Source: Erwinia amylovora (lineage in GTDB: Bacteria; Pseudomonadota; Gammaproteobacteria; Enterobacterales; Enterobacteriaceae). From it: a DNA stretch of 64,000 nt. The notes under the pieces were generated by a model. The model was not told where the DNA came from. It made no database searches and worked only from the letters and a program-made list of their open reading frames with translations. The stretch is taken from positions 1,612,001-1,676,000 of the forward strand of contig NZ_CP066796.1 in NCBI RefSeq assembly GCF_017161565.1, read 5' to 3'. The position numbers and the translations under genes are program-made. This document shows, in pieces, positions 19,820 through 28,562 of the stretch (position 1 is its first letter; each line of letters begins with the position of its first letter).

Positions 19820-20147
19820 TGATGCTCCGAAACGCAGGGGCGGCTGAGCCGTTTCAATATTGACTCCTGTAGCGCGCAATGGGGCAGGCAAGATATACGG
19901 GCATGATAAATCATTAAATTACGATCTTAAGCAAAGTAAAATTTTAAAAACAGTGGTACTTGTAGAATTTCTCGCTGGCATCAGCCACGAAAGTAGGTGG
20001 GGCCAGGTCAGTGTACAGAACGAAGTGGGAGGCTGCCCAGTCAGCTAACTGCACTGTCAAGACGATGCCTATGGATAAGTCGCATTTTCAACATGTCAGG
20101 TAAATTTTGCCATGTGCTGGATACAACCAACCTGTCAGTCTTAGGCA

Positions 20148-20170
20148 GAAAAGCCCAAAAAGGGCTTTTC
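20148..20170 (-). terminator. Terminator of the YgdI-like pair
   Basis: GAAAAGCCC and GGGCTTTTC arms are separated by five A on the plus strand. Read on the minus strand it is a stable hairpin, with U-rich sequence within the stem end, placed right after the stop of the second lipoprotein gene. Confidence 0.7.
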
Positions 20171-20175
20171 ATCAG

Positions 20176-20406
20176 TTATTTTGGAAGTTCGCTCATTTCC
20201 TTAACATCACCTTTACTGATTTGCTGCTTGATGCCATTTGCATCCGTGTAGGCAATGAGACCTGTTTTGTTATCTTCGTGTGGTTTGCCATCGCTGATGA
20301 TAGTTCTGCCATCGCTGGTATGGATAGCATAGCTGGAGCGGGTGCACCCGCTAAGCGCGGCAACACACAGTAGGGCAGCTAGAGGCAATGCAATTACTTT
20401 ATTCAT
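20176..20406 (-). CDS. YgdI/YgdR family lipoprotein (second of a tandem pair)
   Basis: The 76-residue precursor has a signal peptide with lipobox LSGC (Cys21). It is followed by the family core YAIHTSDGRTIISDGKP, TGLIAYTDANG and a KEMSEL end. Function is unknown; the fold is a small SH3-like beta barrel on a lipid anchor. It is 15 bp downstream of a paralogue, and the two are clearly a duplication that has diverged. A hairpin terminator follows. Confidence 0.9.
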   Translation of the reverse strand: MNKVIALPLAALLCVAALSGCTRSSYAIHTSDGRTIISDGKPHEDNKTGLIAYTDANGIKQQISKGDVKEMSELPK

Positions 20407-20421
20407 ATGGACTCCGTTTTA

Positions 20422-20658
20422 TCAGTTGCTAAGTTCACTCATATTCTTAATCAATTCGCGATTAATCTGTTCTGACTTACCCGTCTGGGCATCTTTATAT
20501 GATACCAGACCGGTATCACTATCAATTTGTGGTTTACCATCAGTCACAATGACCCTGCCGTCAGTGGTTCTGATGGTTTGATTAGATGAACAACCAGCAA
20601 CACAAACTAGTGAAAACACGGCAATGAATGCAGTTTTAAACATCTTAACTATCATCAA
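20422..20658 (-). CDS. YgdI/YgdR family lipoprotein (first of a tandem pair)
   Basis: The 78-residue precursor has lipobox VAGC (Cys23) and the core IRTTDGRVIVTDGKP and TGLVSYKDAQTG. It ends KNMSELSN, very like its downstream neighbour. The ribosome site AAGGAAA supports the ATG at 20658. Function is unknown. The pair forms an operon closed by the hairpin at 20148-20170. Confidence 0.9.
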   Translation of the reverse strand: MMIVKMFKTAFIAVFSLVCVAGCSSNQTIRTTDGRVIVTDGKPQIDSDTGLVSYKDAQTGKSEQINRELIKNMSELSN

Positions 20659-21325
20659 AATTTCCTTTAGGGTAAGAAAGCGTCATCCGCCGTAATTATA
20701 GACGAGATCCTGTAAAATGCATTTTGCAGGTGAGATTTTTCACGATGCAGCCGTACATAATCAATATGATTTCAAATATTCACCAAGGTGACGAGGTGAA
20801 TTGGGATTATAACCATCACGCAACAATCACTTTCAGTTATTACGCCGCGGTCAAATAAACAACTTTTCAGGGCCACCACCTCGGGCTGTCCTGCTGGTGG
20901 CCGAATAAAGGTCATGCGCGCTTCATTCTGGTAGGGCTATATCCCGTAACGAATCCGATCATTATTTCTGTACCAGACTGAACAGTAAGAGAGTTAAAGG
21001 GATCTACAAAACTTACAGCAACGGGATGATGTCTGCCGGCTAAATATTGATCAAATAAGATGCAGTTCAGGGCAAGGATCCAAAGCGTAGATCCGGGGCA
21101 ACTTCCGGGAGCTGACGAAAGGTCCTCAGTTGCCAAAAGGCCCTCTTTCGAACCAGTTTGCCTGAGCTGATGCCGGCATGATTAGTTTCACTTGGGAGTT
21201 TATCTACATGATCGTACGTACAAAAGAAATCTGGTACATGCACGACATCTGCTGTCTGAATAGTCACCCGTTCTGACAGACGAAATGCGCATTTAAATGG
21301 GGCACAAGGTGTTAACTTACCCCGC
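20659..21325. other. Gene-free stretch with a stem-loop
   Basis: I see no credible gene in these 667 bp. GGCCACCA (20871) and TGGTGGCC (20895) form an 8-bp stem with a 16-base loop at 20871-20902. It is not followed by a clear T run, so its role is uncertain. Confidence 0.4.
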
Positions 21326-21619
21326 TCAGTGTTTTTTCGTACCAACAACAGGGCTGCCATCAGAGAAAAGCGCAAAGGTGTCGGCTCGCCCAATCATTGT
21401 GAGTGCATTAGTTGCAGGCGTGGCACATTGATTAAGACAAACTTCTTCTATTGCCCTCTTCAAAGCGACTTGCTTTAGCGAATCTGTTTCAACAGCAAGC
21501 ATAGATTGCAGCGTCATCATCAAAGAGGAATTATTGATGGCAATATCTTGCCTGAGCAGAGCCAATACGGCCTCGCCCATCATGTTATCTGATAATTTTT
21601 CTTCCGGGCTTTTGTACAT
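21326..21619 (-). CDS. YmgA/AriR-like small regulatory protein
   Basis: The 97-residue protein has an AriR/YmgB-type helical core: a MMGEAVLALLRQDIAINNSSLM helix pair (shown over two lines of the family pattern), then TDSLKQVALKRAIEEV. In E. coli the ycgZ-ymgA-ariR-ymgC operon acts through the Rcs phosphorelay on biofilm and acid-resistance genes and is released by cold and blue light. The next gene upstream on this strand is ycgZ, giving the same order. A C-terminal extension of about 30 residues has no clear counterpart. It is more YmgA-like than AriR-like, but the exact orthologue is uncertain. Confidence 0.65.
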   Translation of the reverse strand: MYKSPEEKLSDNMMGEAVLALLRQDIAINNSSLMMTLQSMLAVETDSLKQVALKRAIEEVCLNQCATPATNALTMIGRADTFALFSDGSPVVGTKKH

Positions 21620-21794
21620 ACCAACTTCCCTGAATCAATAATGCAGACACGCATAGAACGTCCACAAAGGCTTCCATAGCGGAAACAGAAAGTCAGCAAA
21701 TATTGGCAATCATGTATTCCGTTCAGATGGGCGGACTGTGTTATAGCTTAACAAGCAACGTGACACGTTTAAAATCTATGCAGTGCCTGAATAT

Positions 21795-22040
21795 TCAGTC
21801 ACCCCTACCAAACAACATGCCGATCAATTGCTGATAGTGACGCTCCTGCTCAGGTCCGGAGGCCAGTTCAAGCCGTGTCAACAGTTTTGAACAAATCGCT
21901 TTGCGGTTTAAGTTACGTCCTGAACGCAAAATTTCAACCACTATCTGGCCAAGGGTTTCTTGCTGAGAAGGCATGATCACCTCACTAAAGTAACGGCTGA
22001 TATCGTTTTCAATGATAGGATTGGAACCGTTCCGACACAT
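21795..22040 (-). CDS. ycgZ: Rcs-linked regulatory protein YcgZ
   Basis: The 81-residue product contains ISRYFSE, QQETLGQIVVEILRSGRNLN, the KAICSKLLTRLE helix and a closing LIGMLFGRGD, which is the YcgZ pattern. YcgZ-type proteins act as connectors on the Rcs system in E. coli. I chose the ATG at 22040 because AAGGGA lies just upstream; a start nine codons earlier lacks a site. The gap of 175 bp to the YmgA-like gene is wider than in E. coli. Confidence 0.8.
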   Translation of the reverse strand: MCRNGSNPIIENDISRYFSEVIMPSQQETLGQIVVEILRSGRNLNRKAICSKLLTRLELASGPEQERHYQQLIGMLFGRGD

Positions 22041-22067
22041 AAAATATCCCTTAGTCGTAATGTGCAA

Positions 22068-23385
22068 ATAATGTGCAAATGGTTAAGTGATGAAGTTATA
22101 CAACGGAAGCGCTTTTGTACAGCAATTGTCTTTTTTCAACGGTTGGATCTTTTACATAAAGTGCTATTATATGATTTTCAATAGGTTAACTCCAAATCTA
22201 GCATGGAAGAACGTCAGTAAAACAGCCATTATCTTAGCCAGTTTTCGAAGTGAGGTCATAATGCTTAGAGAAAATTCATCGTAATATAAGCGAAATAGCT
22301 ATTTTTCATTTGGGCCAATTACACATTAAGAATATAAAACGACTTGAGGCCCAGGGGCAGGTGCTGCTCAGTGGATCACCAGTCATGATCGCCGCGATGT
22401 GGGGCGGGGATTTGTCATCATAAGTGCAGAATACAACACTGCGCAGTTTTAAACGCACGTTAATTGTTATAATGATATAAAGATTGACAACTAAGCTGAT
22501 GAAATAGGAAAAATACGGATATATAATCATTTTTGGCAGATTATATTTATAGAGATTTAAGGCGGGACTGCATTATGTAATGAACAGTGTGAAGGTGAAT
22601 CAATTAAAGATTTACATCCTTATCCTGAGATTTGTCATAGGGCGTTTAAATTATTCCAATGACAGCCTTTATGCTGATGATTGGATCATTTAAAACATAA
22701 TAGACGATAATGGTAAGTAGCGGAGATGCTATCTCTTAGCGTGATCTAAGTCAGTTGCTAGCCTTGAGCGTAGAGGTGAAAAAAAGATAATATAAAGCGT
22801 GTTCCGTAACTGGTATTCAATGTTAAAAAGTCGGTAGAAATAGAAGCAGGCGGAAACAGAAAATTACTGTATGACTAACTTTCTCTATCATATACACGGG
22901 ATGACAAGTTGATAAAAACATATTATTTGCACAGTTCAGTATTGCATTTTACATAGATCACTTAGAAATAGATTTATCTAGTGAAAATGAATATTCATAA
23001 GAAGGCATTGCGTTCGTAGGTCACAGCTTGAGTTATAGCATGATTTTTCAAGGTTTGATAATATCTGCAAGTTAATTCCCTGAGGCGGAATTTCGGTTTG
23101 ATAAGATGGAAAAGGTTCGTGATGTCAAGAAGGTTTTATACGTCTATCCGAAACACTCCTGCGGAAATAGAATGGACAGATTGTTAGGGGTCAGGCCAAA
23201 GTTAAAAGACATGTCAGAGATTAACTTATGTATTTTATCTCTTTATTACGCTAAAAAATTGCAACAGTAGGAAAAAAGGCAGAGCCCAGAGTGGAGGTTG
23301 GTTTAGTTGTAATAAATTGAAGGTCATAATCAGTTAATCATGGAATCGAACTGGCTCATAAAGGGTATACACGACAGGTCGCAAA
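22068..23385. other. 1.3 kb AT-rich stretch with a short coding relic
   Basis: There is no intact gene. A plus-strand frame at 22262-22423 (53 codons, no start codon) reads EKIHRNISEIAIFHLGQ, then KRLEAQGQVLLSG and SPVMIAAMWGGDLSS. Its second half is GC-rich against an AT-rich surround, so it looks like the 3' relic of a lost gene; I do not recognise the family. The remainder up to 23385 has no coding signal and marks the left border of the T3SS island. Confidence 0.5.
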
Positions 23386-23985
23386 ATGGGAAAAAATATG
23401 GATGACTCGAAAATCTACTTCCTTGATTTCACCTTTAACCCAAGGACAAGGACGCTGAAAAATAGAGAAAAAACAATTCAACTGCGGAAAAAACAGGCCG
23501 ATGTTCTTATTCTTTTATGTGCGAAATATCCAGAACCTGTATCGCAAAAAGACTTTTTAGCTGGAGCATGGGGTGGGGGGTATGTAACTTCGCAGAGTAT
23601 TGCACAGGTTATTCGCTCGCTAAGATTAAGTTTAGATGATATTAATAAGAATATTATTGTTACCATTCCTAAGTTGGGATATCAGTTTACTGCGCAACCC
23701 TCCGATGAAGAACCTGATAAGACCAGTCAATCGCAACATATGACATCGCAAGGCCGGCTGAATGAGAAAGAACTAATTTTCAGAATGTCCTCTGGCAACA
23801 TTAAAAAAAGTGAATTTTCCACACTGAATATGGATAAATCCTGTTCTCTAAAGAAAAAGAAAACATCAACAGAGAACTTCAGATTAAGGAAGGCATTTTT
23901 TTTTATCATAACAGTAATCCTGGCAGGGATGCTTTTACTAATGTTTGTTGCGCAAAGTGGCTCCCTAAAAATCGGAGCGGATTAA
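23386..23985 (+). CDS. ToxR/CadC-like membrane-anchored transcriptional regulator
   Basis: The 199-residue protein has an N-terminal OmpR-type winged helix: LRKKQADVLILLCAKYPEPV, then TSQSIAQVIRSLR as recognition helix and IPKLGYQFTA as wing. A charged linker of about 55 residues leads to one membrane helix (residues about 170-190), with a periplasmic tail of only about 10 residues. That layout fits one-component activators such as ToxR and CadC, but without a periplasmic sensor. It sits at the left end of the T3SS island, pointing at it, where SPI-1 has the OmpR-type activator HilA. Control of the island is an inference. Start may be at 23386 or 23398. Confidence 0.75.
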   Translation: MGKNMDDSKIYFLDFTFNPRTRTLKNREKTIQLRKKQADVLILLCAKYPEPVSQKDFLAGAWGGGYVTSQSIAQVIRSLRLSLDDINKNIIVTIPKLGYQFTAQPSDEEPDKTSQSQHMTSQGRLNEKELIFRMSSGNIKKSEFSTLNMDKSCSLKKKKTSTENFRLRKAFFFIITVILAGMLLLMFVAQSGSLKIGAD

Positions 23986-24349
23986 AAATGCCAATTAAAT
24001 GAAAAGCTAGTCTGAGTAAAACATATAGACAATTCAGTAAGCAGATCTTATCGTTCAGGAATTGTGATTAATGAGCATCTCTGGTAGAGATTGTATGAAG
24101 AAGTTGACCAGATGATATGAAAGGCGGATGTACAATATGTTTAAAAAAGGTTGCAGACAGTTGATTTTGAATCAAATCGCCTTTAATAAATAACCAGTGA
24201 ACGCAACAGATTATAAAATGCCTGTCAAAATTGATTATATAACTTGTACTAATGAGATTAAGGGTGGTTTATATTCATAACTAAAATTCATTTCCCGGCA
24301 GCTGCCGGGATAGCATACTGAGCTGCAGTTATGGGTTAAGGTATATGTT
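23986..24349. other. AT-rich stretch without a gene
   Basis: No open frame or clear signal is visible between the ToxR-like gene and the 3' end of the basal-body operon. Confidence 0.5.
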
Positions 24350-24505
24350 CTATAAGAAATCACTTACTTCATCATCAGGAGTAAGCATCTTGTAAAGCAT
24401 CATATGTATTAGTATGTCTCTACACACAAGCTGATGAACAAATTTATCGATCATCTTTATTTGGTAATCATAAAGATCGCTATTCTCCCAAAAAATCATA
24501 TTCAT
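24350..24505 (-). CDS. Small ORF at the 3' end of the prg-org operon (51 aa)
   Basis: The peptide starts MNMIFWENSDLYDYQIK and contains DKFVHQLVCRDILIH. GAGGTG lies nine bases before its ATG. The same frame continues upstream through a TGA at 24527-24529 into coding-like sequence, so it could instead be the C-terminus of a decayed gene. It is located where SPI-1 carries orgC, but no similarity is recognised. Confidence 0.35.
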   Translation of the reverse strand: MNMIFWENSDLYDYQIKMIDKFVHQLVCRDILIHMMLYKMLTPDDEVSDFL

Positions 24506-24526
24506 GTTGTAAAACACCTCTTTCAA

Positions 24527-24711
24527 TCACTTTATTGATATGGCCTTATCAAGGGAACGTTCTCTTAAGCTGTTAAGTAATTCACCCGATTCACTTTGTG
24601 GGTTGGCCTTTATAGTTTCAGCCAGTATAGCTGCTCAAAAATTGACAGGTTGTCGTCAAATATTTCATCAAGACTTGGCGATCTGAGATTGAGAGCATCA
24701 GGTGATATCAT
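24527..24711 (-). pseudogene. Decayed gene overlapping the end of orgB
   Basis: An ATG at 24711 overlaps the orgB stop by 14 bp and opens a 33-codon frame (DALNLRSPSLDEIFDDN and on), which stops at 24610. A second frame then continues with plausible helical sequence, AETIKANPQSESGELLNSL, to a TGA at 24527-24529. The join reads like one protein broken by a frameshift near 24630. Its place downstream of orgB matches SPI-1 orgC, a needle-assembly factor, but the sequence is not recognisably OrgC. Confidence 0.4.
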
Positions 24712-25387
24712 TTTTTATCTCCGATGATGTGGCAGATAGTAATACTTCCTTATTCTTCTCACCCAGTTTAATAAGTTTCAGACCAATAGCGATGAAAACG
24801 TCAGGTATTAGTTTGCTAATATCTTGATTAACGTTAATCGTCTTATTTTTCGCATGGACTAACCATTGCCGGCATAACGGAGCGTTCTGGAAACGTATAG
24901 ACTCTTTATCACTCTGAACTGTGATATGTTGGTCATCAGTGTATTGATAATGAGGCATTTCAATATTTTCAGGTAGTTGAACCGTACGAGGTAAGATTAT
25001 TGTTTTTATGTTTTGTTGGCAGCAGTTTTTTTTAATGTGGTAAATAATTCTTTCTACAATAACTGTGTCATCAAATGAGTTTCGGACGGCATCCATAACA
25101 GATTCTTCAAATAATTTCATACGAGCGGACTGCTGTTGCTCGTAGTCGTCAAGCATGGTAATTAATTGTGAAAAAAAAAGCTGCAAGCCCAACGAAAAGC
25201 CCTCTTTTTCAAAATTTTCGCGTGTCTCATTGAGATGAGCTTCACTCTCAATACGAATTTTATTACAGTGAAAAAGCGTACGTTCGAGCGCACTTGCCAT
25301 ATTACGATAGCGTGTAACCATAGTGGATTTTATTAAGATTTTTCCGTAGATATCATGAGGTAATTCTTTACTCGAAATGAATCGCAT
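24698..25387 (-). CDS. orgB: T3SS ATPase-stator protein OrgB (SctL)
   Basis: SctL links the export ATPase (SctN) to the cytoplasmic sorting platform. The 229-residue length equals OrgB, and the protein has the typical long helical N-terminal half (residues 30-120, Glu/Lys-rich) followed by a compact C-terminal domain. Sequence conservation in this family is weak; the call rests on length, composition and its place last in the prgHIJK-orgA-orgB order. It overlaps orgA by 20 bp. Confidence 0.85.
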   Translation of the reverse strand: MRFISSKELPHDIYGKILIKSTMVTRYRNMASALERTLFHCNKIRIESEAHLNETRENFEKEGFSLGLQLFFSQLITMLDDYEQQQSARMKLFEESVMDAVRNSFDDTVIVERIIYHIKKNCCQQNIKTIILPRTVQLPENIEMPHYQYTDDQHITVQSDKESIRFQNAPLCRQWLVHAKNKTINVNQDISKLIPDVFIAIGLKLIKLGEKNKEVLLSATSSEIKNDIT

Positions 25388-25919
25388 AGTTGATTGCCGT
25401 CTTTAAAAGATTGAAATGTTCAGGAGTTCTAACTATATCGAGCTGAGGCAGCTTAATATCAGCAGGAAAACTCAATAGCAGGCGCTTCTTGAGCGCAAAG
25501 GGCAGTGGGTGAATCTGACTGAGGATGAAAGCAACCCCCAAGGCTGTTGTATCAATACTTCGGAGCAGTATGGGTGATGGAATATGATGGAACAATGGCA
25601 GAGAAATAAATGCAAGTAACCTTGAATCTGCCATTAATACTGCACATTGACTGAGCAGTTGAGCGCGTAATAGATAACCTCCTACAAGGTGAGCAGCAGA
25701 AGGCATGTGCTCCCAATGCGTCAGGACAAGTAACAATACCTTGTCGTCAGCTTGCCAATGTGCAGGCAAATCCTCGAGTTGATAGTGAGAAATTAGCCAA
25801 AAATTTAAAAGTTCATCTCGGCATGTATACTCCTGTAAATGGCCGGTCAGATAAGTAGGATGGGTATAATCAGCTGGACGATACAAAATATCTAGCAGTT
25901 TTTCCTCTTTAAGGAACAT
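25368..25919 (-). CDS. orgA: T3SS sorting-platform adaptor OrgA (SctK)
   Basis: SctK connects the inner-membrane ring protein PrgH to the SpaO pods of the sorting platform. The roughly 183-residue protein lies between prgK and orgB, as in SPI-1. MFLKEEKLLDILYRPADY begins the product if the ATG at 25919 is used. That start has AAGGAG about ten bases upstream and overlaps prgK by only 11 bp; an earlier in-frame ATG at 25943 has no ribosome site. Assignment is chiefly by position and size (OrgA 199, MxiK 175 residues). Confidence 0.83.
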   Translation of the reverse strand: MFLKEEKLLDILYRPADYTHPTYLTGHLQEYTCRDELLNFWLISHYQLEDLPAHWQADDKVLLLVLTHWEHMPSAAHLVGGYLLRAQLLSQCAVLMADSRLLAFISLPLFHHIPSPILLRSIDTTALGVAFILSQIHPLPFALKKRLLLSFPADIKLPQLDIVRTPEHFNLLKTAINYAIHFE

Positions 25920-26688
25920 CACCTGATGACTCCTTATTATCATTCGCTTTTATCAGCTCAATATTATTGTTATTGAGAGGGCTTGCGGACCTTTTCATAA
26001 AAAAAACGAGTAAGCCTATGGCTGTAATAGTGCAAATGATCACAAGTATAAACCATAACCATAATCGCGAACTCGAAGCCTTTATCGGTGAAGAATACTG
26101 GATGACAGGGGCATCGAACAGAACTACTGAAATATTTTCGTAACGCACATCATTAAGACTATTCTTTATAAATGATTTGATCTGAGAAATGAAAAGGTTA
26201 TCATCTATATCGCCTTTATAAGAGATGAGTACACCTACATGGTTGACTGCAGTTTTGTTCCCCTTATCACTTCTGAAACCGGGATAGCTGATATGTACGC
26301 GTGCATTAACTACTTGATTGATCACCCTCAATGACTGACCCAATCTTTGTTCTAGTAAAGAAAGGACTCTTGTCTGTTCAGCATTTGGTGAGGCAACAAG
26401 AGCACTTTCAGGAAACGCCTGGCCAATCTCGATATCAGCTGACCATGGAAGCTGATATTGGTTAATAATCGAAAGAGCTACTGTGTTTTCTTGTTGACTA
26501 ATGTTTATAGCATAGCCCTCTTTTGCAGCACCACTTTTTTGAGCAGAGATATTATGCTGCAGTAAAATAGCCAGTACTTGGTTAGCTTGCTCCTGAGTTA
26601 GATTTTCTAATAACTTTTGGTTATTACAAGCAGATAATAATCCAGCTGATATGATAACAAAAAAAATATGTACGAGTTTCCTCACCAT
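25909..26688 (-). CDS. prgK: T3SS inner-membrane ring lipoprotein PrgK (SctJ)
   Basis: SctJ forms the periplasmic inner ring of the basal body. The 259-residue protein has a lipoprotein signal with lipobox LSAC (Cys21), followed by LTQEQANQVLAILLQHNISA, the YscJ/FliF-domain opening. Further family segments are VINQVVNARVHISYP and the C-terminal single TM (LWLWFILVIICTITAIGLLV) with a short cytoplasmic tail. Start and prgJ stop overlap by one base (TAATG), indicating coupled translation. Confidence 0.95.
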   Translation of the reverse strand: MVRKLVHIFFVIISAGLLSACNNQKLLENLTQEQANQVLAILLQHNISAQKSGAAKEGYAINISQQENTVALSIINQYQLPWSADIEIGQAFPESALVASPNAEQTRVLSLLEQRLGQSLRVINQVVNARVHISYPGFRSDKGNKTAVNHVGVLISYKGDIDDNLFISQIKSFIKNSLNDVRYENISVVLFDAPVIQYSSPIKASSSRLWLWFILVIICTITAIGLLVFFMKRSASPLNNNNIELIKANDNKESSGDVP

Positions 26689-27011
26689 TATTGCGATTTT
26701 TCCAAAGTTTCGATAGCGCTGATCCCTTTACGTGCAAGAGTGGTGACGAGTGAAATATAATTAGTGTATTCGCCAACATAGTTTTGCAGCCTTGCGAGAT
26801 ACTCAGGGTTACCAGTCAATTGTGGCGATTCACTTAAGGTATTAATCATGCTTTTATAATGAATATTTTTTTCACTGAAATCCTTGAAGGTGCTGGATAC
26901 GAGGTCGTTGAACGTTTGGTTATGCGAAATGATCGTATTCTCAGCTTCACTATTTAGTGTGTCGGGTGCTAATCGTATTAACGAAGATAAATTTACAGGA
27001 TGATAGCTCAT
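26688..27011 (-). CDS. prgJ: T3SS inner-rod protein PrgJ (SctI)
   Basis: SctI makes the rod joining the export gate to the needle. The 107-residue length fits (PrgJ 101). The C-terminal helix, YISLVTTLARKGISAIETL, has the hydrophobic spacing typical of the rod and needle family. A GAGGATAT ribosome site precedes the ATG, and the stop is fused to the prgK start. Its upstream neighbour is the needle gene, as expected. Confidence 0.9.
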   Translation of the reverse strand: MSYHPVNLSSLIRLAPDTLNSEAENTIISHNQTFNDLVSSTFKDFSEKNIHYKSMINTLSESPQLTGNPEYLARLQNYVGEYTNYISLVTTLARKGISAIETLEKSQ

Positions 27012-27053
27012 ATATATCCTCAGTGTAATTTGCGGGATAACCCCGTGTAAAGG

Positions 27054-27325
27054 TTAACGAAAATTCTGTATTATTGCGGCAGCAATATCTTTATAAGCTT
27101 TTATGGTGCTGGTTTGAGCGTTCCGGAATAAAGTATATTCTTGCAGCTTGCTTGATAACTAGCCAGTACTGAAGGATCGGAAGGGTTAAGTTCAAGGTTA
27201 GCTTGAGCAACGTTGAGGGCAAGCATCATATTTTTTGCCCCATCCTCGAACGCCTCAGAAATGTTATTTAAAAAATGCCCCTTTTCTGAACTTGGTGTGC
27301 CTTTATCTTGGATAGGATCTGTCAC
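27054..27325 (-). pseudogene. prgI: T3SS needle protein PrgI (SctF), apparent single-base frameshift
   Basis: The gene starts at a GTG (27325) with AGGAG nine bases upstream, inside the end of prgH. The frame reads normally through LELNPSDPSVLASYQA, then leaves the family pattern and stops at 27101 as a 74-residue product. In the next frame the expected needle C-terminus appears intact: LQEYTLFRNAQTSTIKAY and then AAAIIQNFR, ending at TAA 27054-27056. Adding one base near 27148 (for example AA to AAA, giving YQAKLQEY) restores a continuous 90-residue needle protein. As written, the subunit lacks its conserved C-terminal helix and could not polymerise. It may be a true mutation or a sequencing error. 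Confidence 0.9.
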
Positions 27326-28562
27326 TTTTTATTTCTCCTGAATTGATTGGAAAGTACCAGTGTTGTGGATTCAAAAAAAGGTAACCGTCAGTTGAATCAA
27401 TGTAAGACTTATTAACAAGCCAGTTTTCTTCGAGATTGATTGAAAAATTGACGATACTATTCCCCCATTTTAATTCGAATTCCTGAATGAAATGTCTCAG
27501 AGCACTGATTATTACGTCGCTAAGCGCATCGCGAACAATTAAACTATAACCAGTGTTTGTATTGATTTGGCGATAATGTATGTTCAGTCTGTCCAAACCA
27601 TTGCGAGCCTCAGACAATAGTTGCTCTTTAGATTTAATAGTTATTACCACTTCTGTTGCGAAAGGAATATTTTTTAATACTGCTATTTTCAAGGACTCTT
27701 CTTCATTTGAAGTTAATTGGCGAGATACAGTAATGACAGGTTGTAGAGGGGTATTGTATGCAAGCTGTAATACCGGATAGCCGACCTGCAGCAATTGAGA
27801 AACGACGACTTTTTTTTGTTGTGAGATCCATACAGGAACTACACTGGTTTTTTCCTTAAGTTTAAAAAGAGCTTCTTTAAGCCATTCCAGATCATACAGG
27901 TTAGAAACTAATATGTATATAAATCTATTATCCCTGTCTTTAACAATGTCGTAAGGGAAGGAAGCGTCTGAAAGTGTTTCATTCAGAGTGGATACATGAT
28001 GTTCGTATTCATCTACTTTGTAGAAATAACCAGTAGAGATGACTACTAAAACTACAAGTAGGGCCAATACCGATGAGATGACCCTGGAGTTAGTGTTTTT
28101 TGGTGAGAGTGATTTATTATGCTCAGAACGGGTTTGCAGAGCTTGGTTGAAACTATAATTTTTTATTTTTTCATGCCATAATTCCTCATTACGTTTGAAA
28201 GCAAACCGGATATGTTCATCACAAAAAATCTCATTTTCATGGAGTACAGATTGGTAATTGTGGTTTAGACGGTTAATTGTCACATCAACACATATGGTTG
28301 CATCGTCCTGATAGACCTTTGATAGCGATAATAAAATATTAGGTGAAGGCAAATCACAAGGTATATACAGAGTACTAGAAGCATAGTGCACTGAATCAGC
28401 AGAGTCCAATGCAGATTGCGGATCAATAATAATAAAGTAATCTTCGTTGGTAAGCTGCAACTCGCAGCCAAACATCGGGCCGAAAAGGATCTTCAAAGTA
28501 AAGTGTGTATTATTACAGTAAGCTGATTTAGTCGTACTTGTATCATTCATATTACTGATCAT
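27303..28562 (-). CDS. prgH: T3SS inner-membrane ring protein PrgH (SctD)
   Basis: SctD builds the outer part of the inner-membrane ring. The 419-residue protein has a cytoplasmic FHA-like domain (residues about 20-130), one TM helix near residue 170 (SSVLALLVVLVVISTGYFY), and a periplasmic region of repeated ring-building modules to the C-terminus. Slightly longer than Salmonella PrgH (392). It is first in the minus-strand operon and overlaps prgI by 23 bp. The start may be at 28562 or four codons later. Confidence 0.92.
   Translation of the reverse strand: MISNMNDTSTTKSAYCNNTHFTLKILFGPMFGCELQLTNEDYFIIIDPQSALDSADSVHYASSTLYIPCDLPSPNILLSLSKVYQDDATICVDVTINRLNHNYQSVLHENEIFCDEHIRFAFKRNEELWHEKIKNYSFNQALQTRSEHNKSLSPKNTNSRVISSVLALLVVLVVISTGYFYKVDEYEHHVSTLNETLSDASFPYDIVKDRDNRFIYILVSNLYDLEWLKEALFKLKEKTSVVPVWISQQKKVVVSQLLQVGYPVLQLAYNTPLQPVITVSRQLTSNEEESLKIAVLKNIPFATEVVITIKSKEQLLSEARNGLDRLNIHYRQINTNTGYSLIVRDALSDVIISALRHFIQEFELKWGNSIVNFSINLEENWLVNKSYIDSTDGYLFLNPQHWYFPINSGEIKSDRSYPR

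Noticed and set aside
22306..22530. Minus-strand ORF of 74 codons in the AT-rich gap
   Set aside because: No family or ribosome site; the opposite strand frame at 22262-22423 is the more coding-like one.
27101..27325. The 74-residue product of the prgI frame as a genuine short needle protein
   Set aside because: Its last 14 residues have no needle character, while the expected conserved C-terminus is present intact in the adjacent frame.
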